Shown: in pieces, positions 26,012 to 34,212 of the stretch | How positions within the stretch are numbered: position 1 is the first letter of the stretch | Layout: the number at the start of each line of letters is the position of its first letter | Source of the DNA: Pseudomonas bohemica | GTDB taxonomy: Bacteria; Pseudomonadota; Gammaproteobacteria; Pseudomonadales; Pseudomonadaceae | DNA length: 64,000 nucleotides | Direction of reading: 5' to 3' | Assembly: GCF_002934685.1 (NCBI RefSeq) | Contig: NZ_NKHL01000101.1 | Coordinates: forward strand, 1-64,000 | Program-made: the position numbers and the translations under genes | The notes under the pieces: generated by a model | The model's database searches: none | Seen by the model: only the letters and a program-made list of their open reading frames with translations | Told to the model about the DNA's origin: nothing

Positions 26012-26863
26012 ATGAAAACACTCGATATCGATGCCGTTCATGCGTTCGTCATGGTCGCGGACCTCAAGAGTTTCACCCGTGCTGCCGAGGCGATCGACAG
26101 CACGCAATCGGCCGTCAGCCTCAAGATCAAACGTCTGGAAGACACTCTCGGGCGCCGCCTGCTCGAGCGCACCCCGCGACGCGTTCAGTTGTCCGCCGAA
26201 GGCAGTGTGTTTCTCGCCTCGGCACGCAATCTGGTGGCCGCTCACCAAGGCGCGATCGGTTCGTTCGATGTGCCCCGACGGCGTCTGGTGCTTGGCATCA
26301 GCCATCACATCGTCGGCGCCGAACTGCCGATCCTGCTCAAGTACCTGAAAACCGCGCATCCCAATCTAATCGTCGAGTTGCGCGTTTCTACATCTCGTGG
26401 CGTGCTGGATGCCTTCGATCAGGGGGACATCGAAGGCGCCATCGTGCTGCGTCACGACAATCGGCGGCTCGATGGAGAGGTGCTGTTTCAGGAAGGTTTC
26501 GGCTGGATGGCCTCCAGAGACTTCGTGCATCAGCAGGGCCTGCCTTTGCACCTGGCCACTCAGGCAGAGCGTTGCAGCGTGCGCAGCATGGCGATCACCG
26601 CGCTGGGCGAGGCGGACATCCCGTGGACGGAAGTCTTCGTTGGCGGTGGGGTGATGACAATTGGCGCAGCGGTGTCCGCAGGGTTGGCGGTCGCGGTAAT
26701 GTCCCGGCGCGTGGCCCCCGAGGGGCTGATCGACGTCGGGCCGCAACTGGGGCTGCCGGCGTTGCCACTGCGCGAGGTGGTGCTGCATTCCAGCGCGTCC
26801 TCCGAGCAGAGCCGCACAGTCCTCGCCACCCTGGCGGCGGCCCTGCGTTCGACAGCCCTCTGA
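26012..26863 (+). CDS. LysR-family transcriptional regulator
   Basis: A 283-aa protein from MKTLDIDAVHAF. The N-terminal HTH (FVMVADLKSFTRAAEAIDSTQSAVSLKIKRLEDTLGRRLLER) and a shortened effector domain are intact. The alternative starts at 25,994 and 26,000 add only a few residues. It ends convergently with the microprotein/DUF4865 pair; LysR genes paired with DUF4865 proteins are common in Pseudomonas. Whether it controls that pair or the preceding nitrate reductase gene is not evident. Confidence 0.92.
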   Translation: MKTLDIDAVHAFVMVADLKSFTRAAEAIDSTQSAVSLKIKRLEDTLGRRLLERTPRRVQLSAEGSVFLASARNLVAAHQGAIGSFDVPRRRLVLGISHHIVGAELPILLKYLKTAHPNLIVELRVSTSRGVLDAFDQGDIEGAIVLRHDNRRLDGEVLFQEGFGWMASRDFVHQQGLPLHLATQAERCSVRSMAITALGEADIPWTEVFVGGGVMTIGAAVSAGLAVAVMSRRVAPEGLIDVGPQLGLPALPLREVVLHSSASSEQSRTVLATLAAALRSTAL

Positions 26864-26868
26864 ACCTG

Positions 26869-27033
26869 TCAGAAAGAGCCGAGCCGGCGTAGGGTAACGG
26901 CCAAGGCTATCGTCAGACTCATGATCAGCGCCGCGCCGATTGCCAGCCCCATCAGGTGTGCAGCAAGGATGTCGGCGGCGGTTTCTGAGCCTGGTTGGTC
27001 GGTTTTGTCACGTGCCGATGTAGCGCTTCTCAC
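26869..27033 (-). CDS. Single-pass membrane microprotein
   Basis: A 54-aa frame starts with a GTG that overlaps the stop of the DUF4865 gene as GTGA, a pattern typical of translational coupling. It encodes a polar N-terminus (RSATSARDKTDQPGSETAAD), one hydrophobic helix (LMGLAIGAALIMSLTIALAVTL) and a positive tail RRLGSF, so the C-terminus would face the cytoplasm. No family is recognised. There is no clear ribosome site of its own, which fits coupling. Confidence 0.5.
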   Translation of the reverse strand: MRSATSARDKTDQPGSETAADILAAHLMGLAIGAALIMSLTIALAVTLRRLGSF

Positions 27034-27596
27034 GACAGGTGCCCCAGCCCCGGCGCTGCCAGATGCAGCACGTGGTAAACCGTCGCATCGGGCGATGCGG
27101 CCGGCGGACCGGAACACAGCTGGAAGCGCACCAGTCGCCAGTCTTTCAGATCAAGAACGGTCCACGCCGCAACCGTCTCAGGCTGCTCGGCAAGGTGCCG
27201 GTTACGTGCTGACTCCCTGGCGGGCAACGCCGTCATATCGCCCGCTGCATTCAGCGCCAGTTCTTCGCGATACAACCAAGCCGGTTGCCTGGCGGGCCCA
27301 CGCCTGGCATCCAGCGGCAGCCAGGTTTCGATGGCGGGGCGGCCGAACGAGTCGATGACGCTGATGAATTTGTCGCTGGTCAGAAAGCTGGCTGCAGCGG
27401 TTGGATCGAGCCAGAGGTAAACCGAGGCATAGAGGTTGCCGAGGGCGCCGTTCTGACCTCGCTCCTGTGAGACGAACGCCTTGAGCACCAGCCCCTCGGC
27501 GGTGTCCCAGATCGGCCCGCGTTGTCGTGCGCGATGGCGGATCACCTGCATGTCGTAGTCCGAAGGAAGTCTGTGGGAATACTGCATGGCGAACAT
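27030..27596 (-). CDS. DUF4865 family protein
   Basis: A 188-aa protein from MFAMQYSHRLPSDYDMQVIRHRARQRGPIWD, which I recognise as a DUF4865-type protein (FVSQERG...NLYASVYLWLDPTAAASFL..DKF..VIDSFGRPAIETWLPLDAR). Its function is unknown. Members often occur beside a LysR regulator and sometimes a tautomerase. The preferred ATG at 27,596 follows AGGAGCAAGCC. It is coupled to the downstream membrane microprotein. Confidence 0.8.
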   Translation of the reverse strand: MFAMQYSHRLPSDYDMQVIRHRARQRGPIWDTAEGLVLKAFVSQERGQNGALGNLYASVYLWLDPTAAASFLTSDKFISVIDSFGRPAIETWLPLDARRGPARQPAWLYREELALNAAGDMTALPARESARNRHLAEQPETVAAWTVLDLKDWRLVRFQLCSGPPAASPDATVYHVLHLAAPGLGHLS

Positions 27597-27878
27597 GGCT
27601 TGCTCCTGTCTGTAGTCGATAGGTACAAGGTTGCGCCGTGTCGTTCGCAGAAAACAGATCGATAGCAATATAGCTGTGATGGGGTTCGGTAATGATTGGT
27701 CGTCGCCGGGCTGTCTGAACCAAAACTGAACGGTTTTCTCGAGAGAGCGAGAAAACCTTTGGATACCTGAACTTATCTGCCTTTTCTCCCTCTCATGCCG
27801 GTAGCCATTGATCGCGGCGGCCTGATAAGCTCGCGGCTTTACTCGTTTGCCCTATTGGCGCATGAACAAGGAAACAGG

Positions 27879-28670
27879 ATGAAACAGCATCGGTTGGCAG
27901 CGGCGATTGCCCTGGTCGGTCTGGTACTCGCGGGCTGCGATAAGCAAGCCAGCACCGTTGAGCTGAAAACCCCGGCACAAAAAGCCTCTTATGGCATCGG
28001 CCTGAATATGGGCAAAAGTCTGGCTCAGGAAGGTATGGACGATCTGGATTCCAAAGCCGTCGCGCTGGGTATCGAAGATGCCGTCGGCAAGAAAGAACAG
28101 AAACTCAAAGACGAAGAGCTGGTAGCGGCTTTCGGCGAGCTGCAGAAGCGTGCTGAAGAACGCATGGCCAAGATGAGCGAAGAGTCGGCAGCCGCTGGCA
28201 AGAAATTCCTCGAAGAAAACGGCAAGCGCAAGGAAGTCACCACCACTGCTTCCGGCCTGCAATACGAAATTATCAAGCAAGCCGACGGCCCAGTGCCCAA
28301 GCCGACTGATGTCGTGACCGTTCACTACGAAGGCAAGCTGACGGATGGCAAGGTGTTCGACAGCTCCGTCGAGCGCGGCAGCCCGATCGATCTGCCGGTC
28401 AGCGGTGTGATCCCTGGTTGGGTCGAAGGCCTGCAACTGATGCACGTCGGCGAGAAGGTCAAGCTCTACATCCCGAGCGATCTGGCCTACGGCGCACAAA
28501 GCCCAAGCCCGATGATTCCGGCCAACTCGGTTCTGGTTTTCGATCTGGAACTGCTGGGCATCAAGGATCCGGCTGCAGCAGGCAACGATGCCGCTGGCGC
28601 TGCGGGTGCCGACGAGGAAGAAGACGCTGCACCGGCAGCCGAACCTGCCAAGCCTGCGGCGAAGAAGTAA
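27879..28670 (+). CDS. FKBP-type peptidyl-prolyl isomerase, lipoprotein (Mip/FkpA-like)
   Basis: The 263-aa protein starts MKQHRLAAAIALVGLVLAGC, a lipoprotein signal with lipobox LAGC, placing it in the envelope. An N-terminal dimerisation domain (KASYGIGLNMGKSLAQEGMDDLDSKAV..) is followed by a charged helix. The C-terminal FKBP domain (DVVTVHYEGKLTDGKVFDSSVERG, PGWVEGLQLMHVGEKVKLYIPSDLAYG, FDLELLGI) catalyses cis-trans prolyl isomerisation for periplasmic folding. An Ala/Glu-rich tail ends in AAKK. AGGA precedes the chosen ATG. A strong terminator follows. Confidence 0.95.
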   Translation: MKQHRLAAAIALVGLVLAGCDKQASTVELKTPAQKASYGIGLNMGKSLAQEGMDDLDSKAVALGIEDAVGKKEQKLKDEELVAAFGELQKRAEERMAKMSEESAAAGKKFLEENGKRKEVTTTASGLQYEIIKQADGPVPKPTDVVTVHYEGKLTDGKVFDSSVERGSPIDLPVSGVIPGWVEGLQLMHVGEKVKLYIPSDLAYGAQSPSPMIPANSVLVFDLELLGIKDPAAAGNDAAGAAGADEEEDAAPAAEPAKPAAKK

Positions 28671-28696
28671 TCGATACATCGATTACCGCCTGCACG

Positions 28697-28730
28697 AAAT
28701 GCCCCGTCTCGACGGGGCATTTTCATTTTT
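28697..28730 (+). terminator. Intrinsic terminator after the FKBP gene
   Basis: ATGCCCCGTC and GACGGGGCAT form a GC-rich hairpin followed by a T-rich run, 27 bases after the stop codon. Confidence 0.85.
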
Positions 28731-29085
28731 GTCGAAAAAAAATCGAACCGGGTTGGGCAGTTACAGTCCCAATACCGTTGATGAATCGAGCGAGCGTCGG
28801 GATTTATTGATGGGTGTGTCAGGTTTCGATACGCATCCGATAGCCTCGGCAGATGCTCAAGTCAATGAATTTCTGCGTTTTTTTATGTGAGTAAAAAACG
28901 CGCGATCTAAGCCAAAGCTCGATAGTACGGGCGTTTCAGGGCCACAAAGCGGCTCTGTTCACAAGGTTATCCACAATTTGTGTGGATAACCTTTCGTGCG
29001 TGCAGGCTTGCAAGTCCTGGCTGGGTTCTTCCATCAGTGGCGATTGACCAATTGGTCGATTTTTATCGGTATCGCTGGAGCGAAT
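28731..29085. other. Long intergenic region upstream of the DUF1232 gene
   Basis: About 355 bases hold no supported gene. Its one distinct element is the inverted pair of consensus DnaA boxes described separately. The remainder is somewhat AT-rich with no clear promoter or repeat. Confidence 0.5.
28965..28991. promoter_or_regulatory. Inverted pair of perfect DnaA boxes
   Basis: TTATCCACA (28,967-28,975) and its reverse complement TGTGGATAA (28,981-28,989) are separated by ATTTG and flanked by GG and CC, giving an 11-bp perfect inverted repeat. Both are exact strong-consensus DnaA boxes. There is no third box or AT-rich unwinding element, so this is not an origin. It lies 95 bases before a DUF1232 gene and could titrate DnaA or regulate that gene. 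Confidence 0.7.
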
Positions 29086-29535
29086 ATGAAAGCACCCTGG
29101 AATTTCATTCGTTATCTCCCCATGGCCAAACGCTTAATGGCGGCGGGTCGTCTGCCTGCCTTGCTGTTCGCGGTCGCAGGCAAGGCGGCGAGCGAAGGTA
29201 ACCGATTGGGCAAGCTCAAGGACGATCTGAAGCTACTGCAGGCGTTGTGCCTGGCTTACTGGCGCGGTGAGTACCGGGCCATTAGCGGCAAGGCAATCCT
29301 GTCGGTGGTGGCGGGGCTGATGTATTTCCTGAGTCCGTTGGACGCCATTCCCGACTGGATTCCGGGGCTGGGCATGCTCGACGACATCGCTGTCCTGGCG
29401 TGGGTCATGAAGAATCTCGAGGCCGAACTCAGTGCTTTCCGCGCCTGGCGTGAGCGACAGAACCCCGAAAAGCTGGCAGTGGTCGAGCGTTTGCCCAAGA
29501 CGCCGAAACTGCTTGAGCAGGAGAAGAAGGATTAA
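29086..29535 (+). CDS. YkvA/DUF1232 family membrane-associated protein
   Basis: The 149-aa protein carries the DUF1232 core: LVVAGLMYFLSPLDAIPDWIPGLGMLDDIAVLAW-like sequence at about residues 73-107 (SVVAGLMYFLSPLDAIPD, then IPGLGMLDDIAVL), a short hydrophobic hairpin typical of YkvA. The ATG at 29,086 with a nearby GGAG is preferred over an upstream frame extension. The function of the family is poorly known. No operon partner; the DnaA-box pair lies in its upstream region. Confidence 0.85.
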   Translation: MKAPWNFIRYLPMAKRLMAAGRLPALLFAVAGKAASEGNRLGKLKDDLKLLQALCLAYWRGEYRAISGKAILSVVAGLMYFLSPLDAIPDWIPGLGMLDDIAVLAWVMKNLEAELSAFRAWRERQNPEKLAVVERLPKTPKLLEQEKKD

Positions 29536-29795
29536 CGCTCGTCGTGGGCATAAGTCCTTAGCAGTCCGACCTCCCAGCGGTGATGACCTTGAGTTCGTCA
29601 CCGCGTAAGCCACGCTGCTACACGGGCTGAGCAGACCCGCTGTCTTCGTCATCTACCTCCCACCCCCGGAAAACGTCGTTCTTCAGAGAGCTCTGTCGAT
29701 CGAGCGCACGCCTTTGCCCCCCATCCGCTGTTAAGATGCCGCCAATATCTAAAAAAAGATTACAAGAAACGGCTTTTTGTCCTACAGGGGGTGGT

Positions 29796-30143
29796 ATGGA
29801 TCTTCAGGTTATTTCTCGTGATGGAGAGCCAGAGTACGCGGTGTTGCCGTGGGCGCAGTATCAGGCGTTGTTGCAGGCCGCCGGGGCGGCCAGTCCACAA
29901 TACACAGCGCCCGCACCCCAGCCTGGCGACGCCTCGGATGCTGCTGTCAATTACCCATCCTTCGACCAACTGGGCCCGCTGCGCCAGGCCAAAGGCATTG
30001 ACGCTGCCAAGCTGGCGCGGGCTGTGGGCATCAGTCCTTCCTATCTCGAACTGATCGAAAACGGCACGCGCCAACCGGATGCGGCCATTCGCAGAAGTCT
30101 GGCCTGGGAGCTGGGCGTGCCCGGCTGGCGAGGTGAGTCATGA
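29796..30143 (+). CDS. XRE-type helix-turn-helix regulator
   Basis: The 115-aa protein (from MDLQVISRDGEPEYAVLPW) has a short N-terminal Phd-like segment (GEPEYAVLPWAQYQALLQAA), a linker, and an XRE HTH (LGPLRQAKGIDAAKLARAVGISPSYLELIENGTRQPDAAIRRSLAWELGV). GGGGG lies just before the ATG. Its TGA overlaps the next gene's ATG as ATGA. The pair looks like a small two-gene unit in which this protein could regulate its own operon. A toxin-antitoxin role is possible but the partner has no toxin motif I recognise. Confidence 0.85.
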   Translation: MDLQVISRDGEPEYAVLPWAQYQALLQAAGAASPQYTAPAPQPGDASDAAVNYPSFDQLGPLRQAKGIDAAKLARAVGISPSYLELIENGTRQPDAAIRRSLAWELGVPGWRGES

Positions 30144-30505
30144 GCGTGCGCATCAGCCGTCAGCATTGGGACGCGCTGCTGGCTGAACTGGCCCTGGCGC
30201 GTCGGCAGCGTCATCTGGTGACCTATCGCGCTTTGCTGGAACGCCTGCAACTGCCCACCCCGGCGATGCAGACCCTGACCGCCGCCCTCGAACACCTCGC
30301 CGCCCTCGACGCCCGTGCCGAACAGCCATTGCGCAGTTCGCTGGTCATCAGCCAAGGCGCCAGCCGCCTGCCACGCACCGGCTTCTTCGAATGCGCCGAA
30401 CGCCTGAACCGCTTCTCCGGCCCCTCCGACGGCGTCGCCGCCGCCTCCTGGCACGCCGCCGAAGTGGTGCGGGTGTTTGAGTTCGACTATCCAGAAGAGG
30501 GCTAA
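30140..30505 (+). CDS. Hypothetical protein coupled to the XRE regulator
   Basis: The 121-aa product is rich in Ala, Leu and Arg in its first 65 residues (WDALLAELALARRQRHLVTYRALLERLQL), which should be helical, then has LRSSLVISQGASRLPRTGFFECAERLNRF and ends VVRVFEFDYPEEG. There is no signal peptide or membrane segment. I do not recognise the family. It starts within the stop codon of the upstream regulator, so the two are coupled. Confidence 0.75.
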   Translation: MSVRISRQHWDALLAELALARRQRHLVTYRALLERLQLPTPAMQTLTAALEHLAALDARAEQPLRSSLVISQGASRLPRTGFFECAERLNRFSGPSDGVAAASWHAAEVVRVFEFDYPEEG

Positions 30506-30575
30506 GTCGACGCACTGAGTTTGCCGCGAGTGGCTCGACGCTCAGCACGGCCGTATCGATCACATGCACGCCCAA

Positions 30576-30606
30576 GAAAAAGGGCCCGACGCTTGGCGCC
30601 GAGCCC
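30576..30606 (-). terminator. Terminator downstream of prc
   Basis: On the minus strand GGGCTCGGCGC and GCGTCGGGCCC pair with G-U wobble around a short CAA loop and are followed by T5. It is positioned about 90 bases after the prc stop. Confidence 0.65.
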
Positions 30607-30695
30607 CTATATTTCACGACAGATTCAAGACTGGCTGATGACTCTTTGCCATCTCGTCGTCCTCTTTCATGGATGACGATCTTGAATCGACAACC

Positions 30696-32777
30696 TCACT
30701 TCTTCGCCACGGACCCGCTCAAACTCAGGTAGTCGAGGAGAATCCGGCCGGTTTCTGCCAGATACGCATCGTCTTCCGGTTTGGTCTTGTCGTCGTCAAC
30801 CGGCAGCGCGTCTTCGTCCTCTTTCTTCAGCTCTTTGAGCGGTTCTTCGCCCTTGGCCTTACGACGCACGTTTTCCATCACCAGCTGCTTGTTCTCGATG
30901 TCGGCGTGCTCGGTGCGACGCTCGGCTTCGTTGAGGCTGACGGTTTTCTCGCTCATCAGCTTCTTGGCCAGTGCCAGCTTCTGCTCGACGAACACGAACT
31001 CGGCGTCTTTGGCGGAGCGCACGTCGTGACGCGATTGCAGCTGTGCCAGGAACGGTTTGAACGGATCCACCGCCGGCTTGATCGCAGGCTTGATGGTGTC
31101 ATAGGTCATTGCTTCGGGCAGGGCACTTTCGCCGATTTCCTTGGTGTCGATGATCGACGGGTAAGCGATGTCCGGCAGGACGCCCTGATGCTGGGTGCTC
31201 TGCCCGGAAACCCGGTAGAACTTGGCCAGGGTCAGTTTCAGTTCGCCGTGGTTCAGCGGCTGAATGGTCTGCACGGTGCCTTTACCGAAGGTCTGACCAC
31301 CGATGATCAACGCGCGGTGATAGTCCTGCATGGCGCCGGCGAAAATCTCCGAAGCCGAGGCGGACAGGCGGTTGACCAGCAATGCCATTGGCCCTTTGTA
31401 GAATGCGCCGCTGTTTTCGTCTTCCAACACGTCGACCTTACCGTCGGCGTTACGCACCAGTACGGTCGGGCCTTTGTCGATGAACAGACTGGTCAGCTCG
31501 GTCGCTTCCTGCAGGGAACCGCCGCCGTTGTTACGCAGGTCGATGACCACACCGTCGACTTTCTCCGACTGCAATTCTGTCAGCAGTTTCTTCACGTCGC
31601 GCGTGGTGCTCTTGTACTCGGGGTCGCCGGCACGGTAGGCCTTGAAGTCCAGATAGAAGGCAGGAATCTCGATCACGCCCAGCTTGTAGTCCTTGCCATC
31701 CTGATTCAGGTGCAGGATGGACTTCTTGGCCGCCTGCTCTTCGAGCTTCACTGCTTCGCGGGTGATCGACACGATCTTGGTGGTCTGATCGTTCGGCGCA
31801 TTGCTCGCCGGGACGATCTCCAGACGCACGACCGAGCCTTTCGGGCCGCGAATCAGCTTGACCACTTCGTCCAGACGCCAGCCGATCACGTCGACCATTT
31901 CCTTGTCGCCCTGGGCGACGCCGATGATCTTGTCGGCGGTGGCCACTTGCTTGGTCTTGGCAGCAGGACCCGCCGGTACCAGGCGCACGATCTTGACGTT
32001 GTCGTTATCGCTTTGCAGGACGGCCCCGATGCCTTCCAGCGACAGACTCATGTTGATGTCGAAGTTTTCCGCGCTGTCAGGCGACAGATAATTGGTGTGC
32101 GGATCGTAGGACATCGCGAAGGTGTTGAGGTACGCCTGAAAGATGTCTTCGCTGCGGGTCTGCCCCAAACGCGCCAACTGATTCTTGTAACGTTTGGTCA
32201 GGGTTTCCTGAATCTTCGCCGGGTCTTTGCCCGCGATCTTCAGGCGCAGCACTTCGTCCTTGACGCGTTTGCGCCACAGGTCATCGAGTTCGGCTTCGTT
32301 CTTCGGCCATGGCGCGTCCTTGCGGTCGACCAGCAAGGTTTCGTTGGTGGTCAGATCGATCTTGTCGACGCCTTTATCCAACTGGGCCAGAGCGAAATCC
32401 AGACGCGACTTGATGCGGTCCAGATAGCGCTTGTAGATAGTGAATCCCGGGTTCAGATCGCCGCTCTTGAGGAAATCGTCGAACTGAAAGCGCCACTTGT
32501 CGAACTCGGCGATATCGCTGGCCAGGAAGTAGCTGCGCGCAGGATCGAGGAGTTTGAGGTAGCTTTGATAAATGATTTCCGAGCGCTTGTCGTCCAGCGG
32601 CGGCTTGCTGTAGTGATGGCGCTTGAGCAGCTCCACGACATTCAAGCTCGCAATGACTTCATCGCGATCAGGTTGAAGATTGTCCCAGCTGTTGGCTGCG
32701 AACGAACTGGCCGACATTGGCAGGGCAGCCAGGCCAATGAGAAATGCAAGGGTGGTGCTGGGTAGAAAATGCTTCAT
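30696..32777 (-). CDS. prc: Tail-specific (C-terminal processing) periplasmic protease Prc
   Basis: The 693-aa protein starts MKHFLPSTTLAFLIGLAALPMSASSFAA, a signal peptide, so it acts in the periplasm. It has the Prc N-terminal helical domain, a PDZ domain (IGAVLQSDNDNVKIVRLVPAGPAAKTKQVATADKIIGV), and an S41 protease core (VDGVVIDLRNNGGGSLQEA, RLSASASEIFAGAMQDY, GGQTFGKGTVQTIQPL). The SASASE serine and FGKGT lysine form the Ser/Lys catalytic dyad. The C-terminal domain includes the DUF3340-type region. Role: trimming of penicillin-binding protein 3 and turnover of murein enzymes. Length matches the family. The ATG at 32,777 is chosen for the signal peptide. Confidence 0.95.
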   Translation of the reverse strand: MKHFLPSTTLAFLIGLAALPMSASSFAANSWDNLQPDRDEVIASLNVVELLKRHHYSKPPLDDKRSEIIYQSYLKLLDPARSYFLASDIAEFDKWRFQFDDFLKSGDLNPGFTIYKRYLDRIKSRLDFALAQLDKGVDKIDLTTNETLLVDRKDAPWPKNEAELDDLWRKRVKDEVLRLKIAGKDPAKIQETLTKRYKNQLARLGQTRSEDIFQAYLNTFAMSYDPHTNYLSPDSAENFDINMSLSLEGIGAVLQSDNDNVKIVRLVPAGPAAKTKQVATADKIIGVAQGDKEMVDVIGWRLDEVVKLIRGPKGSVVRLEIVPASNAPNDQTTKIVSITREAVKLEEQAAKKSILHLNQDGKDYKLGVIEIPAFYLDFKAYRAGDPEYKSTTRDVKKLLTELQSEKVDGVVIDLRNNGGGSLQEATELTSLFIDKGPTVLVRNADGKVDVLEDENSGAFYKGPMALLVNRLSASASEIFAGAMQDYHRALIIGGQTFGKGTVQTIQPLNHGELKLTLAKFYRVSGQSTQHQGVLPDIAYPSIIDTKEIGESALPEAMTYDTIKPAIKPAVDPFKPFLAQLQSRHDVRSAKDAEFVFVEQKLALAKKLMSEKTVSLNEAERRTEHADIENKQLVMENVRRKAKGEEPLKELKKEDEDALPVDDDKTKPEDDAYLAETGRILLDYLSLSGSVAKK

Positions 32778-32997
32778 GCTGATTCGACGCGGGGACAATT
32801 GATAACGCATATTAGGCCGTCTTTGAGGTCGCCGGTTCCTTTCAGGCTCCGTGAAAACGACTGCGCTTGGCTACCTTGTGTTGCCGTCGCTCGTGACGTA
32901 TTTCACACAACCTGATGCGAAACCCGGTCGCATAATGCAAAAAGCCCGTGTGCCATGAAGCACATCGGGCTCAGTCGAGACTCACTATGGAGGCACC

Positions 32998-33960
32998 GTG
33001 AAAGCATTGCAAGGCGTTGAAGGTCATGTCGAATGGGTTGAACAGCCGTCACCGACGCTCGATGTAGGGCAAGTCCGTATCAAGGTCGCTGCGGCAGGAC
33101 TCAATCGGGCCGACCTGCTGCAACGGGCAGGTCTGTATCCGCCGCCCCCAGGCGTCACGGAAATCCTTGGCATGGAGTGTTCCGGGGTGATCGCCGAAGT
33201 GGGTTCCGGTACGTCGTGGGAAGTCGGCGACCGCGTCTGTGCGCTGGTTGCAGGCGGGGCGATGGCCGAAGAGGCGGTTGTCGATGCACGGCATGTCTTG
33301 CCGGTACCAGCGGGCATGTCACTGCACGAAGCGGCGGGGATACCGGAAGTCTATGCAACGGCCTGGCTGAACCTGTTTCAACTGGCGGGGCTGAAACCCG
33401 GCGAAAAAGTTTTGCTGCACGCTGGAGCAAGTGGAGTTGGTTCAGCCGCCATTCAGCTGTGCAAGGCGTTTGGCAGCCCGTGCTGGGTCAGCGTCGGCTC
33501 GGCGGAGCGCTTGGCGCATTGCGAAGCGCTGGGCGCCCAAGGCGGGGTGCTGCGTAATGAGAGTCTGGACGGCTTGAGCGATTTCGCCCCGTTCAATGTG
33601 ATTCTCGATCCGGTAGGCGCCAACTACGCCGCGCTCAACCTCAAGGTGCTGGGCACTGACGGGCGTCTGGTGCTGATCGGCCTGATGGGTGGGCGCAAGG
33701 CAGAACTGGATCTGGCCCTGGTGCTGGGCAAGCGCATTCAAATCCTCGGCTCGACCCTGCGCAGCCGCGACGATCAGTTCAAGGCTGACTTGCTGAGCGA
33801 CTTGGGGCAGCACGTCTGGCCGCTGTTCACCGAAGGCCGCCTCACGCCGCAACTGGCGCGCAGTTTTCCGATCAGCGAGGCCGAAGAGGCATTCGCGGAA
33901 CTGGCGACCAATCAGGTGTCGGGCAAGGTGGTGTTGGTGATCGATCCCGATCTGGCCTGA
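32998..33960 (+). CDS. NAD(P)H quinone oxidoreductase (PIG3-type MDR)
   Basis: A 320-aa zinc-free medium-chain reductase of the PIG3/quinone oxidoreductase group: GroES-like N-domain (AAGLNRADLLQRAGLYPPPPGVTEILGMECSGVI) and Rossmann domain with HAGASGVGSAAIQLCKAFG and FNVILDPVGANY. It should reduce quinones with NADPH. The start is GTG at 32,998 with GGAGG six bases upstream. It stands alone, divergent from prc with a 220-base gap. Confidence 0.93.
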   Translation: MKALQGVEGHVEWVEQPSPTLDVGQVRIKVAAAGLNRADLLQRAGLYPPPPGVTEILGMECSGVIAEVGSGTSWEVGDRVCALVAGGAMAEEAVVDARHVLPVPAGMSLHEAAGIPEVYATAWLNLFQLAGLKPGEKVLLHAGASGVGSAAIQLCKAFGSPCWVSVGSAERLAHCEALGAQGGVLRNESLDGLSDFAPFNVILDPVGANYAALNLKVLGTDGRLVLIGLMGGRKAELDLALVLGKRIQILGSTLRSRDDQFKADLLSDLGQHVWPLFTEGRLTPQLARSFPISEAEEAFAELATNQVSGKVVLVIDPDLA

Positions 33961-34065
33961 GCCTCACTCGTCTACATTCTGTCCGCCCTACGGCGTGATC
34001 GCCTTGATCACGCCGTAGTCGTTTCATGGCTTCGAAAGCCGCTCTGCACCCGACGAACGGTGGCG

Positions 34066-34087
34066 AAACCTGTCATTTCTGACAGTA
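34066..34087. promoter_or_regulatory. Shared palindromic element upstream of Ig-like protein gene, copy 1
   Basis: The core CTGTCA-TTTC-TGACAG is a perfect 6-bp inverted repeat, flanked by AAAC and TA. The entire 22-base stretch recurs exactly, in the orientation of its gene, upstream of the large Ig-repeat gene at 46,275-49,535. It lies 126 bases before the ATG of this gene. It looks like a dimeric regulator's operator. Confidence 0.7.
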
Positions 34088-34212
34088 CCCAACTCGCGAA
34101 AACCGGCGCTTAATCGATCGCAACTCAGCAGCAGACAGCCCACGCGCTGTGCACCTGGAGATTGACTCCGGGAGGACCCGGCTGCCCGTTTCAGATTCAA
34201 GGATGATCTGCC

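Noticed and set aside
26560..26892. Extension of a reading frame downstream of the nitrate reductase gene (25,933-26,892)
   Set aside because: The LysR frame in the same stretch has a complete HTH and effector domain; the longer frame is a shadow.
28731..29085. Chromosomal replication origin
   Set aside because: Only two DnaA boxes are present, without an AT-rich unwinding element or dnaA, dnaN, rpmH or gidA neighbours.
30669..32765. 698-codon open frame on plus opposite prc
   Set aside because: It is the antisense shadow of a well-conserved protease gene in high-GC DNA; its translation has no domain features.
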